Assembly: GCF_009852415.1 (NCBI RefSeq)
Contig: NZ_WOXS01000002.1
Coordinates: 7,790,001 to 7,854,000, forward strand
DNA from: Streptomyces sp. Tu 3180
GTDB taxonomy: Bacteria > Actinomycetota > Actinomycetes > Streptomycetales > Streptomycetaceae
Direction: 5' to 3'
DNA length: 64,000 nt
Both the position numbers and the translations under genes were made by a program. Under the pieces are notes generated by a model. The model ran no database searches and was not told where the DNA came from. It saw nothing but the letters and a program-made list of their open reading frames with translations. Shown piece by piece: positions 24,803 through 33,301 of the stretch (its first letter is position 1; the number at the start of each line of letters is the position of its first letter).

Positions 24803-25605
24803 GGCAGCAGCCAATCGACGGGACGCCGGTCGGCCAGCCGGATCGAACCCGTGGCCAGGGTCATCGAGGTGAGCGGGAACGGCGGGCCGTCCGCGGAGGA
24901 CCACGCGTAGCCGCTCTCGGTGGCGGACGACCTCTCCAGCTCGACCGTGACGGCCACCGGCCTTCCCTCCTCGGTGAACTGCTCGCCGAGCCGGCTGTCG
25001 CCGAGGAACGCGGCGATCTGCTGGGCGGACCGGGCCGAGCGGTCCACCGACTTCACCTCGCCGCGCAGCACGCCGTACTCCTGGCTCGGCACCGACTGCA
25101 CGGTCAGGTCGACGGGGGCGTGCGCGGGGATGCCGGCGGCGTTCTCGGCGGGGACGTACACCGTCGCGTACAGCGGGGCCTTCGCGCGGGAGACCTTCTC
25201 CACGGCGGCGACGTTCGCGCCGGTCCGGATGATCTGCCCGACACTGGCGGCGAGCGCGGTGATCCGGCCCGCGTCGAGGGTCCGCACCACGGTGTCGCCC
25301 CGGGCGGTGCGCACCTTCAGGACGGGGGAGCCGGCGGGCAGTCGCTCGCCCTCCTCGGCGAGGACGGCGGTGACCTGACCGGCGACGGGGCTCTGCAGGA
25401 CGTAACTGCCCTGTCCGTACGTGAGAACGGCGGGCGCGCTGACCGTGGAGGAAACCGATCCGGTCACCGCCCACACCGAGGCGGCCGCCATCGCGACCAC
25501 CGTCACGGACAGCACCAGCCAGCCCTGCGGCCGGGCGAAGCGCACCGGGAGGTCGAGCTCCTCCGGCGACTGGAGCCTGGCGAGGGCCTGTTGGCGGAAC
25601 TGCAC
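24799..25605 (-). CDS. HlyD-like membrane fusion protein of the NHLP export system
   Basis: 268 residues, GTG start after GGGGGAAG. A short cytosolic N-terminus precedes one membrane helix (about 28-48, WLVLSVTVVAMAAASVWAV). The external part has the biotinyl-lipoyl-like hairpin (LQSPVAGQVTAVLAEEGERLPAGSPVLKV) and beta-barrel region of periplasmic adaptor proteins, but is short and lacks the long coiled coil, as expected in a Gram-positive. It would link the ABC exporter to the cell wall side. Four-base overlap with the C39 transporter gene. Confidence 0.88.
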   Translation of the reverse strand: MQFRQQALARLQSPEELDLPVRFARPQGWLVLSVTVVAMAAASVWAVTGSVSSTVSAPAVLTYGQGSYVLQSPVAGQVTAVLAEEGERLPAGSPVLKVRTARGDTVVRTLDAGRITALAASVGQIIRTGANVAAVEKVSRAKAPLYATVYVPAENAAGIPAHAPVDLTVQSVPSQEYGVLRGEVKSVDRSARSAQQIAAFLGDSRLGEQFTEEGRPVAVTVELERSSATESGYAWSSADGPPFPLTSMTLATGSIRLADRRPVDWLLP

Positions 25606-25683
25606 GGGTCTTCCCCCACCTGCGTGAACTGAACGACGTACTGCGGGCGCCGGCGCGCCGGCCGGAGAGGCGACGGCACCGCC

Positions 25684-25715
25684 GAGTCCCGGAGCCGGGG
25701 GCGGCTCCGGGACTC
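25684..25715 (-). terminator. Hairpin between precursor and transporter genes (attenuator)
   Basis: GAGTCCCGGAGCC (25684-25696) and GGCTCCGGGACTC (25703-25715) form a perfect 13-bp stem with a six-base loop, 19 bases after the precursor stop and 79 bases before the HlyD-like start. It probably ends most transcripts after the precursor, giving much more peptide mRNA than transporter mRNA, a common layout in bacteriocin operons. Confidence 0.7.
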
Positions 25716-25733
25716 AGTGACACGAGGGCGCGA

Positions 25734-25949
25734 TCAGAGACCGGCGACCAGGTTCGTGACCGGGGCGGTGTTCAGGCCGGTGACACCCTCGACGGTGCCG
25801 ACGGCCGTGTCGACCAGGGCGGAGACCGGGGCGATGCTGTCCACCGCGCCCGTGAGGGTGTTCACGGCGTTCACGGACAGGCCGCCGGAGACGCTGTCGA
25901 GGTCGGCGTCGGAGATCTCGGCGGTCTCGACCTGGGGGGTGGAGTTCAT
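25734..25949 (-). CDS. Double-glycine leader peptide precursor (RiPP/bacteriocin-like)
   Basis: 71 residues, ATG start with AAGGGAAG seven bases upstream. The leader, residues 1-23, ends in EISDADLDSVSGG, a textbook C39 recognition sequence with acidic/hydrophobic spacing and the GG cleavage site. The 48-residue core starts LSVNAVNTLTGAVDSIAP and has no Cys, Lys, Arg, His or aromatic residue; it is built of Val, Ala, Leu, Thr, Ser, Gly and Asn with three acidic residues, so it is acidic and hydrophobic. A loose internal repeat is visible (IAPVSALVD and TAPVTNLVA). Without Cys no lanthionine is possible; Ser/Thr dehydration would need an enzyme not encoded nearby. Relatives are often auto-labelled type A2 lantipeptide. 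The product may be an unmodified secreted peptide. Confidence 0.85.
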   Translation of the reverse strand: MNSTPQVETAEISDADLDSVSGGLSVNAVNTLTGAVDSIAPVSALVDTAVGTVEGVTGLNTAPVTNLVAGL

Positions 25950-26402
25950 GATGGAACTTCCCTTCGTATGGATATTTCACAAGGGGGGAGCGGCCCCCTC
26001 TGGGGGACAGACGAAGGCCGCGACCGCGGGCGCCGAACGCCCGTCGCCGGGAGCCCGGAACGGCCTTGCGGTGCGATGGATCAAAGCACGCCGCGGGCAC
26101 GGGCTTCCAATCAACCAAACGTCCCACCAGGCAACTTGCGCCGCGCCGGCGTCCAAGCGTGCAGACGAGGGCACGGCTCGATGGCGACTTCTTCACATGC
26201 CCCACCGCATCGCCCCGCCCGGTCGCTTGCGCCCCTCGGAGCGGAATCCGGCACACCGGCCCCAAAGGCGTGGCCGCCCCTTCGGCGTGTGGAGGGATCC
26301 GGGCTCCGGTGACCGGCTTGGGCATTCGATGTGCAGATTCGCTGAAGCCGAGACTCCGCTCCCTGGCCGTGACCCTCCGCTCACACCGCGTCGCGCACCG
26401 TG
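25950..26402 (-). promoter_or_regulatory. Upstream region of the peptide operon
   Basis: About 450 bases, less GC-biased than its surroundings (for example 26105-26150 and 26320-26345), consistent with a long regulatory region. It must hold the promoter of the precursor gene, but no convincing -35/-10 pair was found. GGGGG-AGCGG-CCCCC near 25983-25998 could form a small leader hairpin. No second precursor-like frame was seen. Confidence 0.35.
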
Positions 26403-26816
26403 TCAGCCCAGGAGCGCGTAGACCGTGCTCGCGCGGGCGGCGACGAGCCCCGACTCCTCGGCGGTCATCGTGATGTCGGCGAACGCCATCCGGCGGCCGA
26501 TCTTGGTGAGCACCGCCTCGACCAGGACGTCCGAACCGGTCACCGCGCGCTGGAAGGACGTCGACTGCTGGACCGTCGTCATGGGCACGTAGGCACCCCG
26601 GGCGGCCGACACGGCGATCACGGTCGCCGTGTCGGCGGCGGCCATCAGCGCCTGCCCCGACAGCGCACCGCCCTCCCGGGCCAGCCGCCGCGACCAGGGC
26701 AGCCGCAGGACCGCGCGGTCGCCGCCCAGCACCTCCACGGACAGGCCGAGTTCGAGGACCCAGGGGGCGAAGTTGGCGGAGAGGACCTTGTCGGCCTCCG
26801 CAGCGTTCATCGTCAT
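26403..26816 (-). CDS. Hotdog-fold thioesterase (PaaI-like)
   Basis: 137 residues from ATG 26816 (MTMNAAEADKVLSANFAPW); the next Met at 26810 is equally possible, as neither has a clear ribosome site. The sequence covers one hotdog domain: GDRAVLRLPWSRRLAREGGALSGQALMAAADTATVIA contains the central helix with the Gly-rich turn and Asp typical of acyl-CoA thioesterases, followed by strands VPMTTVQQSTSFQRAV and VLVEAVLTKIGRRMAFADITM. It likely hydrolyses an aromatic or fatty acyl-CoA as a tetramer. It ends next to the NHLP regulatory region and is probably unrelated to it. Confidence 0.8.
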   Translation of the reverse strand: MTMNAAEADKVLSANFAPWVLELGLSVEVLGGDRAVLRLPWSRRLAREGGALSGQALMAAADTATVIAVSAARGAYVPMTTVQQSTSFQRAVTGSDVLVEAVLTKIGRRMAFADITMTAEESGLVAARASTVYALLG

Positions 26817-27000
26817 GAGGGGGATCGTTCCCGCCGCGCGTGGGCCGGATGCGGCAGCCGGTGGTTTCCCGCCGTCAGGAGAGCGTCCCCGCACCGGGAT
26901 TGAACGCCCCACGGGGCCCGTGCGTACCACCAGCCGTCCAGGCGCCCCCGACGGCCGCCGAACGGCGGCGCGACTCCGGTCCCCCAGGAGGTCGAGAAGT

Positions 27001-28281
27001 TTGAGTCACAAGCGAATTCCGAAGCGCAAGGCCGCGATAGCGGCGGGCAGCGTGGTGGCACTCGGTGCGGCCGCGATCCTGCTCCCGAACGCCAACGCGT
27101 CGCAGGACGGCGCGTCGGACGGCGCCGCGGCCGCGCCGAGGACCCTGAAGGCGACGGACGCCTCGGATCTCGCCTCGCAGCTCGCCGGGCTCCTCGGCGA
27201 CGCGTTCGCCGGCTCCTACTACGACGGCGACAAGCAGCAGCTCGTCGTCAACGTGGTACCGGGCGACGACAACAACGTGATCGTGCTGGCCGAGAAGGCG
27301 GGCGCGGCCGTCCGCGAGGTCGACAACAGCATGGCCGAGCTGGAGGCCGGAGCGCGGACGCTCAAGGCGAGGGCGACCATCCCCGGCACCTCGTGGGCCG
27401 TCGACCCGCGCACCAACAAGATCCTGGTCACCGCCGACAGCACCGTCACCGGCGACGAGTGGGACCGGCTGGAGTCCACCGTGCGGAGCCTCGGCCCCGG
27501 CATGGCGACCGTCAAGAAGTCCGCGGGCACGTTCAAGACGTTCGCCTCGGGCGGCGATGCCATCTTCGCCGGCGGTTCCCGCTGCTCCCTCGGCTTCAAC
27601 GTCACCGCGGGCGACGGCTCGCCCGCCTTCCTGACCGCCGGTCACTGCGCCCTCGCGGGCGACCGGTGGTCGGACAGCCAGGGCGGGCAGCCGATCGCCA
27701 CCGTCGACCAGGCCGTCTTCCCCGGCGAGGGGGACTTCGCGCTCGTCAGGTACGACGACCCCGCGACCCGGGCGCCCGGCGAGGTCGACCTCGGCGACCA
27801 GACGGTCCCGGTCTCCCGGGCGGCGGAGGCCACCGTCGGCCAGGAGGTGTTCCGGATGGGCAGCACCACCGGCCTCGCCGACGGCCGGGTGCTCGGTCTG
27901 AACGCCACGGTGAACTACCCGGAGGGCACGGTCACCGGTCTCATCCAGACCGACGTCTGCGCCGAGCCCGGCGACAGCGGCGGCTCGATGTTCACCCGGG
28001 ACGGTCTCGCCATCGGCCTGACCTCGGGCGGCAGCGGCGACTGCACCGTGGGCGGCGAGACGTTCTTCCAGCCGGTCACCACGGCCCTGGCGGCGGTCGG
28101 AGCGACCCTCGGAGCCGGCGGCGCGGGCGCCGGCGACCAGGCGGGTGCCGGCGAGGAGGCCGGCGGTCAGGAGGCCGGTGGCGAGGGGGCCGGCGCGGGT
28201 GACCAGGCAGGCGGCGAGGGGGCCGGTGCGGGAGCCGGCCAGGACGCCGTGGAGGGCTCCGGTCCGGCCCGGTCCCACTGA
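27001..28281 (+). CDS. Secreted streptogrisin-like S1 protease with Gly/Ala/Glu tail
   Basis: 426 residues from TTG 27001, chosen because AGGAGG lies nine bases upstream and the signal sequence (SHKRIPKRKAAIAAGSVVALG) begins there. The signal ends near Ala33; an alpha-lytic-type propeptide occupies about 40-180; the mature chymotrypsin fold starts near residue 182. The triad is intact: His215 (LTAGHC), Asp245 (GEGDFALVRYD) and Ser326 (EPGDSGGS). Two disulfides are expected (SRCSLGF/AGHC, DVCAEPGD/GDCT). After about residue 365 an unusual 60-residue tail of repeated GAGDQAG/GGQEAGGEGAG units follows, acidic and flexible, perhaps for wall association. The SSI at 12446 is a candidate inhibitor. 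Confidence 0.9.
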   Translation: MSHKRIPKRKAAIAAGSVVALGAAAILLPNANASQDGASDGAAAAPRTLKATDASDLASQLAGLLGDAFAGSYYDGDKQQLVVNVVPGDDNNVIVLAEKAGAAVREVDNSMAELEAGARTLKARATIPGTSWAVDPRTNKILVTADSTVTGDEWDRLESTVRSLGPGMATVKKSAGTFKTFASGGDAIFAGGSRCSLGFNVTAGDGSPAFLTAGHCALAGDRWSDSQGGQPIATVDQAVFPGEGDFALVRYDDPATRAPGEVDLGDQTVPVSRAAEATVGQEVFRMGSTTGLADGRVLGLNATVNYPEGTVTGLIQTDVCAEPGDSGGSMFTRDGLAIGLTSGGSGDCTVGGETFFQPVTTALAAVGATLGAGGAGAGDQAGAGEEAGGQEAGGEGAGAGDQAGGEGAGAGAGQDAVEGSGPARSH

Positions 28282-28305
28282 CGGCGCCTCAGCGGCACGG
28301 CGCCC

Positions 28306-28349
28306 CCGGACCCGGTCCCGCCACCCAGCCGTGGTGGGGCCGGGTCCGG
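28306..28349. terminator. Bidirectional terminator
   Basis: A 19-base left arm (28306-28324) and 19-base right arm (28331-28349) pair with only G-T wobbles (CCGGACCCGG opposite CCGGGTCCGG) around loop CCAGCC, between the convergent protease and phosphatase genes. Confidence 0.75.
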
Positions 28350-28359
28350 CGATCGAGGA

Positions 28360-30504
28360 TCAGCCCCGCGGCAGCGCCCGGAGCAGCAGCAGCGCGATGT
28401 CGTCCAGGCGGCCCTCCGCGTCCGCGGCGTGCCGGACCAGGGCGTCGGCGAGGTCGTCCAGGGGGCGGTCGCCGAGATCGGTGAGGCGGCGGCCCAGGTC
28501 GGCGAGGGCGTCCTCGAAGTCGGTGCCGGGGGACTCGACCAGGCCGTCGGTGTAGAGGACGAGCAGCGAACCGGGGGAGAAGGCGACCTCGGTCGACGGA
28601 TAGGCCGCCGGGCCGACGATGCCCAGCAGCGGCCCGCCCGCGAGGTCCAGCACCCGCACCCGCCCGTCCGGCCTGCGCAGCAGCGGCGGCGGATGACCCG
28701 CACGGGACATCACGGCCCGCCCGCGCGCGGGATCGAGCCGCAGGTACAGACAGCTCGCGAACAGCTCGGAACCCAGGTCGAGCAGCAGCCGGTTGGTGCT
28801 GCGCATGACCTCCTCGGGCGGCTGCCCGACGGCCGTGTACGCGCGCACGGCCGTGCGGACCTGCCCCATCAGCCCGGCCGCCGTCACGTTGTGCCCCTGG
28901 ACGTCCCCGATCACCGCCGCCGCCGTGCCCCGCGTCGGCACCAGGTCGTAGAAGTCGCCCCCGATCTCCATGCCCTGCGTGGCCGGCAGGTAGCGGGCGG
29001 CCGCCTCGATCCCGGCCAGCGACGGCAGCGTGTGCGGCAGCAGCGCCTCCTGCAGCCCGTGCGCGAGCCGGTGCTTGGTGTCGTAGAGCAGGGCCCGCTC
29101 CAGCGCCTGGGCGATCAGCCCGGCCAGGGAGGTGAGCACCGCCCGCTCCTCCGTCGCGAAGTGGTGCGGTGCCGAGTACGACAGCACGCACGTCCCCACC
29201 GGGCGCCCCGAGGCGATCAGCGGCAGGTACGCCCACGCGGAGAACTCGGAGGGGTTCACGAGCAGCGCCGGATACAGGCGCTCGATCTCCTCACGGGTCC
29301 CGAAGAACGCGGGCACGCCGGTGCGCAGCACCTGGCTGCCCGGGATCGGCTCCGACAGCGGCCTCCCGTCGAACCGCTCCACGACCTGCGGATCCGCGTA
29401 ACCGCGGTGCCCCAGCACCCGCAGCCGGCCCGCCCGTGAACCGAGGACCACCAGCCCCTGGCTGCCCACCGCCGGCGCGATCTCGTCCGCGACCAGCTGC
29501 ACCACGTCCTGCACCCCGACCGCCTCGGTCAGCGCACCGGCCAGGCTCAGCACCTGGGAGATGGTGACCAGACGCGTCGAGGTGGGCCCGGGCCGCGGCG
29601 CGGTGCGGTTCATCTCCGTCACCGCGCGCGCCCGGCTGATGCGGACGCTCAGCCCGGTCGTGCTCGGGTACAGCCGGAAGGACAGCCACTCGCCGGGCGG
29701 ACGCAGCGCCACGAAGGAGGTGACGTGCTGGCTGAACAGCGCGGCCCGGTACCGGTCCTCGTACACGGGATCGTTCAGCCACGGCACCGACGCCCACAGA
29801 TGGGCGCCGAGCAGCCGGGCGACCGGGACGCCCAGCAGCTCGGCCGCGGCGGCGTTGGCGAAGCCGACCCGCCCGTGCACGTCGAGCGAGCACAGGCCGT
29901 ACGGCAGCCGCGACACCATCCGCGCCGCCTCCACCGTGCCGAGCGTGCCGGCCACGCCCCCCACCAGCGGTGCGGCCACCAGGTCCGGTTCGGGCGGCAG
30001 GGGCAGACTCTGCTCGGCGGCCCGCTCCAGCCGCACCGCCAGCCGGTCGCAGGCGGCGGTCAGGTGATCGCGCTCCCGGTCGGACAGCTCCTGCGGGTGG
30101 GTGCCGGGCCAGGTCACGAAGACCGCGCCGTACGCCCTGGTCGCGGTCGCCACCGGCAGCGCCGCCAGCGAGAAGGGGTACGGCAGCACCACGGCGATCC
30201 GGGGATAGCGGCGCGCCATCTCCTCCTCGCCGCCGACCCAGACCAGCCGCCGCTCGCGCACCGCGTCCGACACCGGGATCGGGGCGCTCAGGCCCACCCG
30301 CTCCCACGGAGCCGCGAACGCGCGGGGGAGTCCGGCCATCACCGCCATCTCCAGCACGGGGTGGTCCGGCGAGAGCAGGTACACCGCCCCCGAGTGGGCG
30401 TGCACCTCGTCCATCATCGAGGCCAGCGTCAGGGACAGCATCGGACGGCCGACCGGCGTCCTCGCACCCGCCGGCGCCCGCGCGGACGTCTGCCCCTCGG
30501 ACAC
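28360..30504 (-). CDS. GAF-PAS-GAF-PP2C (SpoIIE) phosphatase
   Basis: 714 residues from GTG 30504, with GGAGG eight bases upstream. Domain order: GAF (about 25-190, starting PMLSLTLASMMDEVHAHSGA), PAS (about 215-300, GLCSLDVHGRVGFANAAAAELLG), GAF (about 320-480, TISQVLSLAGALTEAVGVQDVVQLV), then the SpoIIE phosphatase (about 490-710) with GGDFYDLVPT, GDVQGHNVTAA, LYTDGLVES and LDDIALLLL. Unlike the phosphatases at 1386 and 30842, it has no C-terminal GHKL kinase. It would dephosphorylate an anti-anti-sigma (SpoIIAA-type) protein. It is divergent from the phosphatase at 30842. Confidence 0.9.
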   Translation of the reverse strand: MSEGQTSARAPAGARTPVGRPMLSLTLASMMDEVHAHSGAVYLLSPDHPVLEMAVMAGLPRAFAAPWERVGLSAPIPVSDAVRERRLVWVGGEEEMARRYPRIAVVLPYPFSLAALPVATATRAYGAVFVTWPGTHPQELSDRERDHLTAACDRLAVRLERAAEQSLPLPPEPDLVAAPLVGGVAGTLGTVEAARMVSRLPYGLCSLDVHGRVGFANAAAAELLGVPVARLLGAHLWASVPWLNDPVYEDRYRAALFSQHVTSFVALRPPGEWLSFRLYPSTTGLSVRISRARAVTEMNRTAPRPGPTSTRLVTISQVLSLAGALTEAVGVQDVVQLVADEIAPAVGSQGLVVLGSRAGRLRVLGHRGYADPQVVERFDGRPLSEPIPGSQVLRTGVPAFFGTREEIERLYPALLVNPSEFSAWAYLPLIASGRPVGTCVLSYSAPHHFATEERAVLTSLAGLIAQALERALLYDTKHRLAHGLQEALLPHTLPSLAGIEAAARYLPATQGMEIGGDFYDLVPTRGTAAAVIGDVQGHNVTAAGLMGQVRTAVRAYTAVGQPPEEVMRSTNRLLLDLGSELFASCLYLRLDPARGRAVMSRAGHPPPLLRRPDGRVRVLDLAGGPLLGIVGPAAYPSTEVAFSPGSLLVLYTDGLVESPGTDFEDALADLGRRLTDLGDRPLDDLADALVRHAADAEGRLDDIALLLLRALPRG

Positions 30505-30783
30505 GCCGACCACCTCCTCGCACGGCCGTGCCACCGCCCCCGGGACCCAATCTCCTCCCTGCCGGGCCGTCGCGCACCGCGAGCGGCGGGGAACGGCGCG
30601 GAACGGGGTCGTGCGCCCGGGCCGCGGACGCCTCGCCGCCCGCTCCGGAGGGCGGCGCCCCACCCGTCACCTCCCGCCCCGGCACCGCGCCGCGGGCGCC
30701 GGGAGGAGTCCCCCCCCGGGGGGCGTGCCACAGGGCGGAGCGCCGCCCCACGCGCGGGCGACGCGTGACGCGCGCCCGCCGCT

Positions 30784-30812
30784 CCTGTGAGCGGCCCCGG
30801 ACCGCTCACAGG
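30784..30812. promoter_or_regulatory. Perfect 11-bp inverted repeat in the divergent promoter region
   Basis: CCTGTGAGCGG (30784-30794) and CCGCTCACAGG (30802-30812) flank CCCCGGA. It sits 30 bases before the start of the plus-strand phosphatase and roughly over its expected -35 region, so an operator is more likely than a terminator. The rest of 30505-30841 shows nothing else clear. Confidence 0.5.
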
Positions 30813-30841
30813 GGCTGCGCAGGGGTCCCATAAGCGCTGTA

Positions 30842-33286
30842 ATGGCCAACGTGGTCGGTGAGGGCGCTGCGGGACGCAGCACGAGAACGCTGCGTGCGGA
30901 AGGCGCTCTGAGGGCGATCGCGGCCGACCGGGAAACCCCCGAGCGGACGCGCAGGGTCCTGGAGCAGGTCCTCGTCTTCGCCGGCGCGGCGTTCGCCGCC
31001 GTGTACACGCCCGGTGCGGACGGTGAGCTGCTGTGCCTCGTGGAGTCCGTCGGAGTGCCGAGGACCCTGTGCGGGGTGCGCGACAGCTATCCCGTCGCCG
31101 GGCGTTCCCCGGCGGCCGAGGCCCACCGGAGCGGGCGGCCGGTGTGGCTCGGTCCGGAGGACCTCGCCGCGCAGGCCCAGTCGCGGCGCGTGCCGAGCCG
31201 CGCCTTCTTCCTGGCGGCCCTGCCCCTGCGCGGCGGCGGCTGCCTGCTCGCGGTGAGCGAGCACCCCGGCGGTTTCGACGCCGACGACCGCCTCAGCCTC
31301 GATCTCGTCGCCGACCGGCTCGCCTTCCCCGCGGTACCCGCGGCCGTCGACGGCGGTGACCTGCCGCCGGGCGCCTTCAGCCTGGCCATGGACACCGGCC
31401 GGGTCCGGGTGGGCGAGGACATCCTGGACCTGTTCGGCCTCGACCCGGACGACTTCGACGGACGGGTGGAGACGCTGCTGGGCCTGACCGTGCCGGAGGA
31501 CCTGCCCTCGCTGATGTCCGTGGTCGAGGCCGACCACATGTCGATCGGCGAGCGGGAACTGGAGTTCCGGGTGCTGCAGCCCGCCGGCCCGCCCAGGTGG
31601 CTGCGGCTGCGCGGCCGGCTGATACCCGGCGGCGAGGGACGCCCGGCCCGCCTCGTGGGCTCCGTAGCCGACGCCTCCACGCTGCGCTCCGACATCACGG
31701 ACGTCGCCCGGGTCCAGCGGCTCGCCGCCGCGCTGGCCACCGCGGTCACCGTGCACGACGTCGGCAAGGCCGTGGTCGCCGCGCTGCGCCGGCCGCTGCG
31801 GGCCGACCGGATCGCGCTCGCCGAGCTGGAGAGCGACCGGCTCGTCGTCACCGTCCTCGACCCGCCGGAGCCGGAGGCGTGGCCGCAGCTGTGGCGCGCG
31901 GAGTGGCGCACCGAGTGGCCCGACGCGCCCGTGCGCACCATGCCCACCCTCGCCGCCGCGCTGCGCGAGGGCCGCGCCGCCCTGTGGCCCGAGGGCTCCC
32001 CCCTGGAGACCGCCCTCGCCGAGGTCGGCCCGGGCGGCCTGGCCGTGCTGCCGCTGCCCGCCGGGAACCGCATGGCCGGCGCCTGTCTGATCGGCTGGGA
32101 CGCCCCGCACGACTTCGGCGCCGACGAGCGCGCCCTGCTCACGGCGGCCGCCGGACTCGCCGGACAGGCGCTGATGCGGGCCCGCGCCTTCGACGCCGAG
32201 CACGAGCTGGTCGGCATGCTCCAGCGCCAGCTGCTGCCGCGCCGCCTGCCCCGGCTGCCGGGCGCGGTCGCGGTCGCCCGCTACCTGCCCAGCACGGCCG
32301 GTCTGGAGCTCGGCGGTGACTGGTACGACGTGATCCCGCTGCCGGACAACCACGTCGCCCTCGTCATCGGCGACGTCCAGGGCCACAGTGCCGGCGCCGC
32401 CACCCTCATGGGCCAGATGCGCACCGCGCTGCGCGCCTACGCCGTCGAGGGCCACCCCCCGGACGTGGTGGTGTCCCGCGCCAACCGGCTGCTCGTCGAC
32501 ATGGAGACCGACCTCTTCGCCACCTGTTGCTATGTCGACATCGACATGGAGGAGGGGTTCGCCTGGTACGTACGCGCCGGACACCTGCCGCCGGTGGTGC
32601 GCCACCCGGACGGCTCCACCGAGACCATGGAGGCCGAGGGCGGCCCGCCGCTCGGGGTGATGGCCCAGGCCGAGTTCCCCATGAGCCCGATCAGGCTCCG
32701 GCCCGGCACGATGGTCGCCCTCACCACGGACGGCCTGGTGGAGTCCGCCGACACCGACATCGACGAGGGCATGGACCGCCTCGCCCGGCACCTGTCCGCC
32801 GCCGATCCCGCCCACCCGGGGCTCGTCGCGGACGCCCTGCTCGGCGACGCCCCGCGCAGTGACGACGTCGCCCTGCTGCTCGTGCGGTACGACGGCATGG
32901 CCACGCGCCCGCTGCGGGAGAGCTGGACGGTGTGGCGGGTGCCCCAGGCGGTCGGGCACGCCCGCCGCTTCGCCCGGCGCACCCTGCGCTCCTGGGGGGT
33001 GACCGAGGACCTCGACGCGGCGCTGCTCGCCGTCTCCGAGCTGGTCACCAACGCCCTGGTGCACACCGACGGCCAGGTCCGCCTCGACCTCACCCTGATC
33101 AACGACCGGCTGCGCCTGGCCGTCGCCGACGCCTCGCCCCGCACCCCCGTCAAGCCCACCAGCATCAACTGGGAGGCCACGGGGGGCCGGGGCATCCTGC
33201 TCGTCGAGGCGGTGGCGGCGGCGTGGGGGACGCTTCCGGTCAGCGGGGGCAAGCAGGTGTGGGCGGAGTTCGTCCTGCGGGGGTGA
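30842..33286 (+). CDS. GAF-PAS-GAF-PP2C (SpoIIE)-HATPase regulatory phosphatase
   Basis: 814 residues, ATG start. No Shine-Dalgarno sequence precedes it, and CATAAG lies seven bases upstream, so the mRNA may be leaderless. Domain order: GAF (about 20-165), PAS (about 175-285), GAF (about 290-445), SpoIIE phosphatase (about 455-685) with GGDWYDVIPL, GDVQGHSAGAA, TTDGLVES and SDDVALLLV, and a GHKL kinase domain (about 695-810) with ELVTNALVHT and ATGGRGILLVEAV. It therefore combines phosphatase and anti-sigma kinase activities like the protein at 1386. It is divergent from the kinase-less phosphatase at 28360; the two may act in opposition in one partner-switch. Confidence 0.9.
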   Translation: MANVVGEGAAGRSTRTLRAEGALRAIAADRETPERTRRVLEQVLVFAGAAFAAVYTPGADGELLCLVESVGVPRTLCGVRDSYPVAGRSPAAEAHRSGRPVWLGPEDLAAQAQSRRVPSRAFFLAALPLRGGGCLLAVSEHPGGFDADDRLSLDLVADRLAFPAVPAAVDGGDLPPGAFSLAMDTGRVRVGEDILDLFGLDPDDFDGRVETLLGLTVPEDLPSLMSVVEADHMSIGERELEFRVLQPAGPPRWLRLRGRLIPGGEGRPARLVGSVADASTLRSDITDVARVQRLAAALATAVTVHDVGKAVVAALRRPLRADRIALAELESDRLVVTVLDPPEPEAWPQLWRAEWRTEWPDAPVRTMPTLAAALREGRAALWPEGSPLETALAEVGPGGLAVLPLPAGNRMAGACLIGWDAPHDFGADERALLTAAAGLAGQALMRARAFDAEHELVGMLQRQLLPRRLPRLPGAVAVARYLPSTAGLELGGDWYDVIPLPDNHVALVIGDVQGHSAGAATLMGQMRTALRAYAVEGHPPDVVVSRANRLLVDMETDLFATCCYVDIDMEEGFAWYVRAGHLPPVVRHPDGSTETMEAEGGPPLGVMAQAEFPMSPIRLRPGTMVALTTDGLVESADTDIDEGMDRLARHLSAADPAHPGLVADALLGDAPRSDDVALLLVRYDGMATRPLRESWTVWRVPQAVGHARRFARRTLRSWGVTEDLDAALLAVSELVTNALVHTDGQVRLDLTLINDRLRLAVADASPRTPVKPTSINWEATGGRGILLVEAVAAAWGTLPVSGGKQVWAEFVLRG

Positions 33287-33301
33287 GACCCCGCAGGACC
33301 C

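Noticed and set aside
19891..24910. Long plus-strand frames antisense to both ABC transporters
   Set aside because: The minus strand encodes complete ABC proteins; the plus-strand products are His/Gln/Arg-rich shadows.
25966..25985. TTGTGAAATAT on the minus strand before the precursor gene, like half of a Rex site
   Set aside because: The second half-site of the palindrome is missing, so Rex control is not supported.
25977..26325. Possible second peptide precursor upstream of the GG-leader gene
   Set aside because: Open frames there lack a GG leader, acidic recognition residues and a ribosome binding site.
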